NCBI GenBank assembly: GCA_030765205.1
Contig: JAVCDB010000110.1
Span: 1-34,751, forward strand
Length of the DNA stretch: 34,751 bases
From: Candidatus Aadella gelida
GTDB lineage: Bacteria; Omnitrophota; Gorgyraeia; Tantalellales; Tantalellaceae
Direction of reading: 5' to 3'
The translations under genes and the position numbers were made by a program. Below, one piece after another: positions 33,427 through 34,751 of this stretch; within the stretch, counting starts at the first letter, position 1, and every line of letters begins with the position of its first letter. The notes below the pieces were generated by a model. It did not search any database. It was not told where the DNA came from and saw only the letters and a list, made by a program, of their open reading frames with translations.

Positions 33427-33501
33427 TTCTAGGTTCTAGCTTTTAGGTTCTAGGTTTTGGATTTCCCTAACACCTACAACCTAACACCTATCACCTGTTA
33501 C
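33427..33501. repeat. Paired inverted heptad array between argG and argH
   Basis: Five TTCTAGG/TTTTAGG-type units (33427-33461) and five CTAACAC/CTATCAC-type units (33467-33501) have opposite polarity and can pair. The outermost unit contains the TAA stop codon of argG (33498-33500). The word family is the same as at 1881-1980. Confidence 0.85.
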
Positions 33502-34667
33502 TTATACGGCATCACCCAAAGATCAATAAAACCTTTGGCCAATGATTGATCGAAAACATCTCCTTCACTGTATGTGGCCAATTCCTCTTTATACCTGGAT
33601 TTTGGACTCTTCCTGCCGCATACGGTGACATTACCTTTATACAATTTTATTTTTACGTCGCCTTTTACATTCTCCTGGGTTTTATCCACAAAAGCATCTA
33701 TAGCTTCTTTAAGCGGAGTAAACCATAACCCGTTATATACCAGCTCCGAATAACGCACAGCTAAACCTCGTTTATATTTTAGTGTTGCCCTGTCCAGGAC
33801 AAGATCCTCCAATGCGCCATGAGCAGCATAGAGTATGGCTGATCCCGGAGCTTCATAGATCTCACGTGACTTTATTCCTACCAGCCTGTCTTCCACCATA
33901 TCAACACGGCCCACACCATGAACTCCTCCTATCTTGTTAAGTTTCTTAACAAGTTCAATCGGAGCGTATTTCCTGCCGTTTATCGCACGAGGTATCCCCT
34001 TATCAAAAGAGATAGTCATGTATGCTGCCTTTGCGGGCGCTTTTTCAGGTGGAACAACGGTTACATACGTATCTAAAGGAGGTTCGATCCATGGATCTTC
34101 AAGTTTTCCGCCTTCCACACTTATTCCCCAAAGGTTTTGATCTATACTATACAGTTTTTTCTTGGTCTGATCTATCGGTATACCGTGCTTTTTCGCATAA
34201 TCTATCTCGTCTTCTCGAGTCTTGAGTTCCCATTCCCGTACCGGTGCTATAACCTTTGCCGTAGGTATTTTCATGTGGAACGTAGCTTCGAACCTGACCT
34301 GATCATTTCCTTTACCCGTACATCCGTGCGCTACAGCGGTAGCTTTTTCCTTTTTGACAAAGTCTGCCATTGCTTCAGCTATTATGGGACGCGAAAGAGC
34401 GGTAGCAAGATTATATTTCCCCTGATACATCGCTCCCGTTTTCATTGCCCTGAACGCGTATTCGGTAATAAATTTCTTTTTAAGATCCGCTACTACACAC
34501 TTTGATGCTCCTATACGAAAAGCCTTCGTTCGGGCCTTTTCCATATCTTGTCCCTGACCTACGTCACCCATGAAACAAATTACTTCATAGCCCCGCTCCA
34601 TCAGCCATTTGATAACCACAGAAGTATCAAGACCTCCCGAATATGCAAGTACGATTTTCTTTTTCAT
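33498..34667 (-). CDS. argG: Argininosuccinate synthase
   Basis: ATP-dependent condensation of citrulline with aspartate. The 389 residues are slightly short but complete. The N-terminal PP-loop AYSGGLDTS (8-16) binds ATP. AHGCTGKGNDQVRFE and the SIDQNLWG...EDPWIEPP blocks are typical of the synthetase domain. AGGAG lies seven bases before the ATG. The 84 bases upstream to the window edge contain short repeats but no recognised promoter, so the operon may start outside the window. The stop codon is within a heptad array. Confidence 0.98.
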   Translation of the reverse strand: MKKKIVLAYSGGLDTSVVIKWLMERGYEVICFMGDVGQGQDMEKARTKAFRIGASKCVVADLKKKFITEYAFRAMKTGAMYQGKYNLATALSRPIIAEAMADFVKKEKATAVAHGCTGKGNDQVRFEATFHMKIPTAKVIAPVREWELKTREDEIDYAKKHGIPIDQTKKKLYSIDQNLWGISVEGGKLEDPWIEPPLDTYVTVVPPEKAPAKAAYMTISFDKGIPRAINGRKYAPIELVKKLNKIGGVHGVGRVDMVEDRLVGIKSREIYEAPGSAILYAAHGALEDLVLDRATLKYKRGLAVRYSELVYNGLWFTPLKEAIDAFVDKTQENVKGDVKIKLYKGNVTVCGRKSPKSRYKEELATYSEGDVFDQSLAKGFIDLWVMPYK

Positions 34668-34751
34668 TATATTCTCCTTAAGCTCGTCTATTATGCCGTT
34701 CTGCTTGTCTGCTATGTTGAGCTATGTTTTCTTCTATTTAAAACCTTTAAA
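34668..34751. other. Leader of argG, repeat-like
   Basis: This stretch holds the argG ribosome binding site and A/T-rich sequence with a repeated ACATAGC word on the minus strand. The 12-mer at 34689-34700 is shared with the panC leader. No gene end is recognised before the window edge. Confidence 0.4.

Noticed and set aside
1012-34667. Long plus-strand open frames
   Set aside because: All lie opposite well-supported minus-strand genes and show no motifs; they are shadows of those genes.

Overview
The window carries 28 protein genes (one cut by the left edge) and one tRNA gene, all on the minus strand, so transcription runs from right to left throughout. The content is housekeeping and amino-acid or cofactor biosynthesis in a free-living-type bacterium. 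The proteins are lysine-rich, the DNA is moderately AT-rich, and there is a DapL lysine route, a GuaB3-type IMP dehydrogenase, a DgkA-PAP2 fusion and an aspartate-dehydrogenase NAD route. This mix would fit a deep-branching uncultured lineage such as Omnitrophota, but that placement is inference and no taxonomic marker in the window proves it.

In the direction of transcription (right to left), the first block makes arginine and lysine: argG, argH, lysA, dapF, dapA, dapB and dapL. Together with aspartate kinase and aspartate-semialdehyde dehydrogenase, which are not here, these cover the diaminopimelate route to lysine and to the peptidoglycan cross-link residue. The second block makes cofactors: folK (folate), panC (pantothenate), and the overlapping pair nadA and nadX (de novo NAD via quinolinate). 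Next come a Na+/phosphate symporter with a PhoU-like tail, a GuaB3-type IMP dehydrogenase behind a clear sigma-70-type promoter, and the replicative polymerase gene dnaE.

The third block starts at a second recognisable promoter: an HU/IHF-family protein, hisS, aspS, a small exported protein of unknown function, and a tightly overlapping run phoH, pgpH-like 7TM-HD hydrolase, ybeY and dgkA-PAP2, followed closely by a DUF502 membrane protein. The last block is recO, glyS, ppdK, a primary-type sigma factor gene and tRNA-Arg(CCU) with an intrinsic terminator. The left 0.8 kb is repeat-rich and ends in the first 40 codons of a secreted protein.

I found no defence system, CRISPR array, prophage, transposase or obviously undescribed gene cluster. 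The striking feature is the spaces between genes. Most longer gaps contain short arrays of degenerate 7-base units (occasionally 8 or 9). Their sequence differs from gap to gap but the period stays the same. Several start exactly at, or run into, the stop codon of the upstream gene, and several are paired as inverted arms. One array lies in frame inside ybeY and one overlaps the start of dnaE. Two further families of dispersed palindromic elements (TTGTCATCCCGA-ended elements and TTTAAA-centred perfect palindromes) are scattered among them. These repeats are the part of the window most worth a second look.
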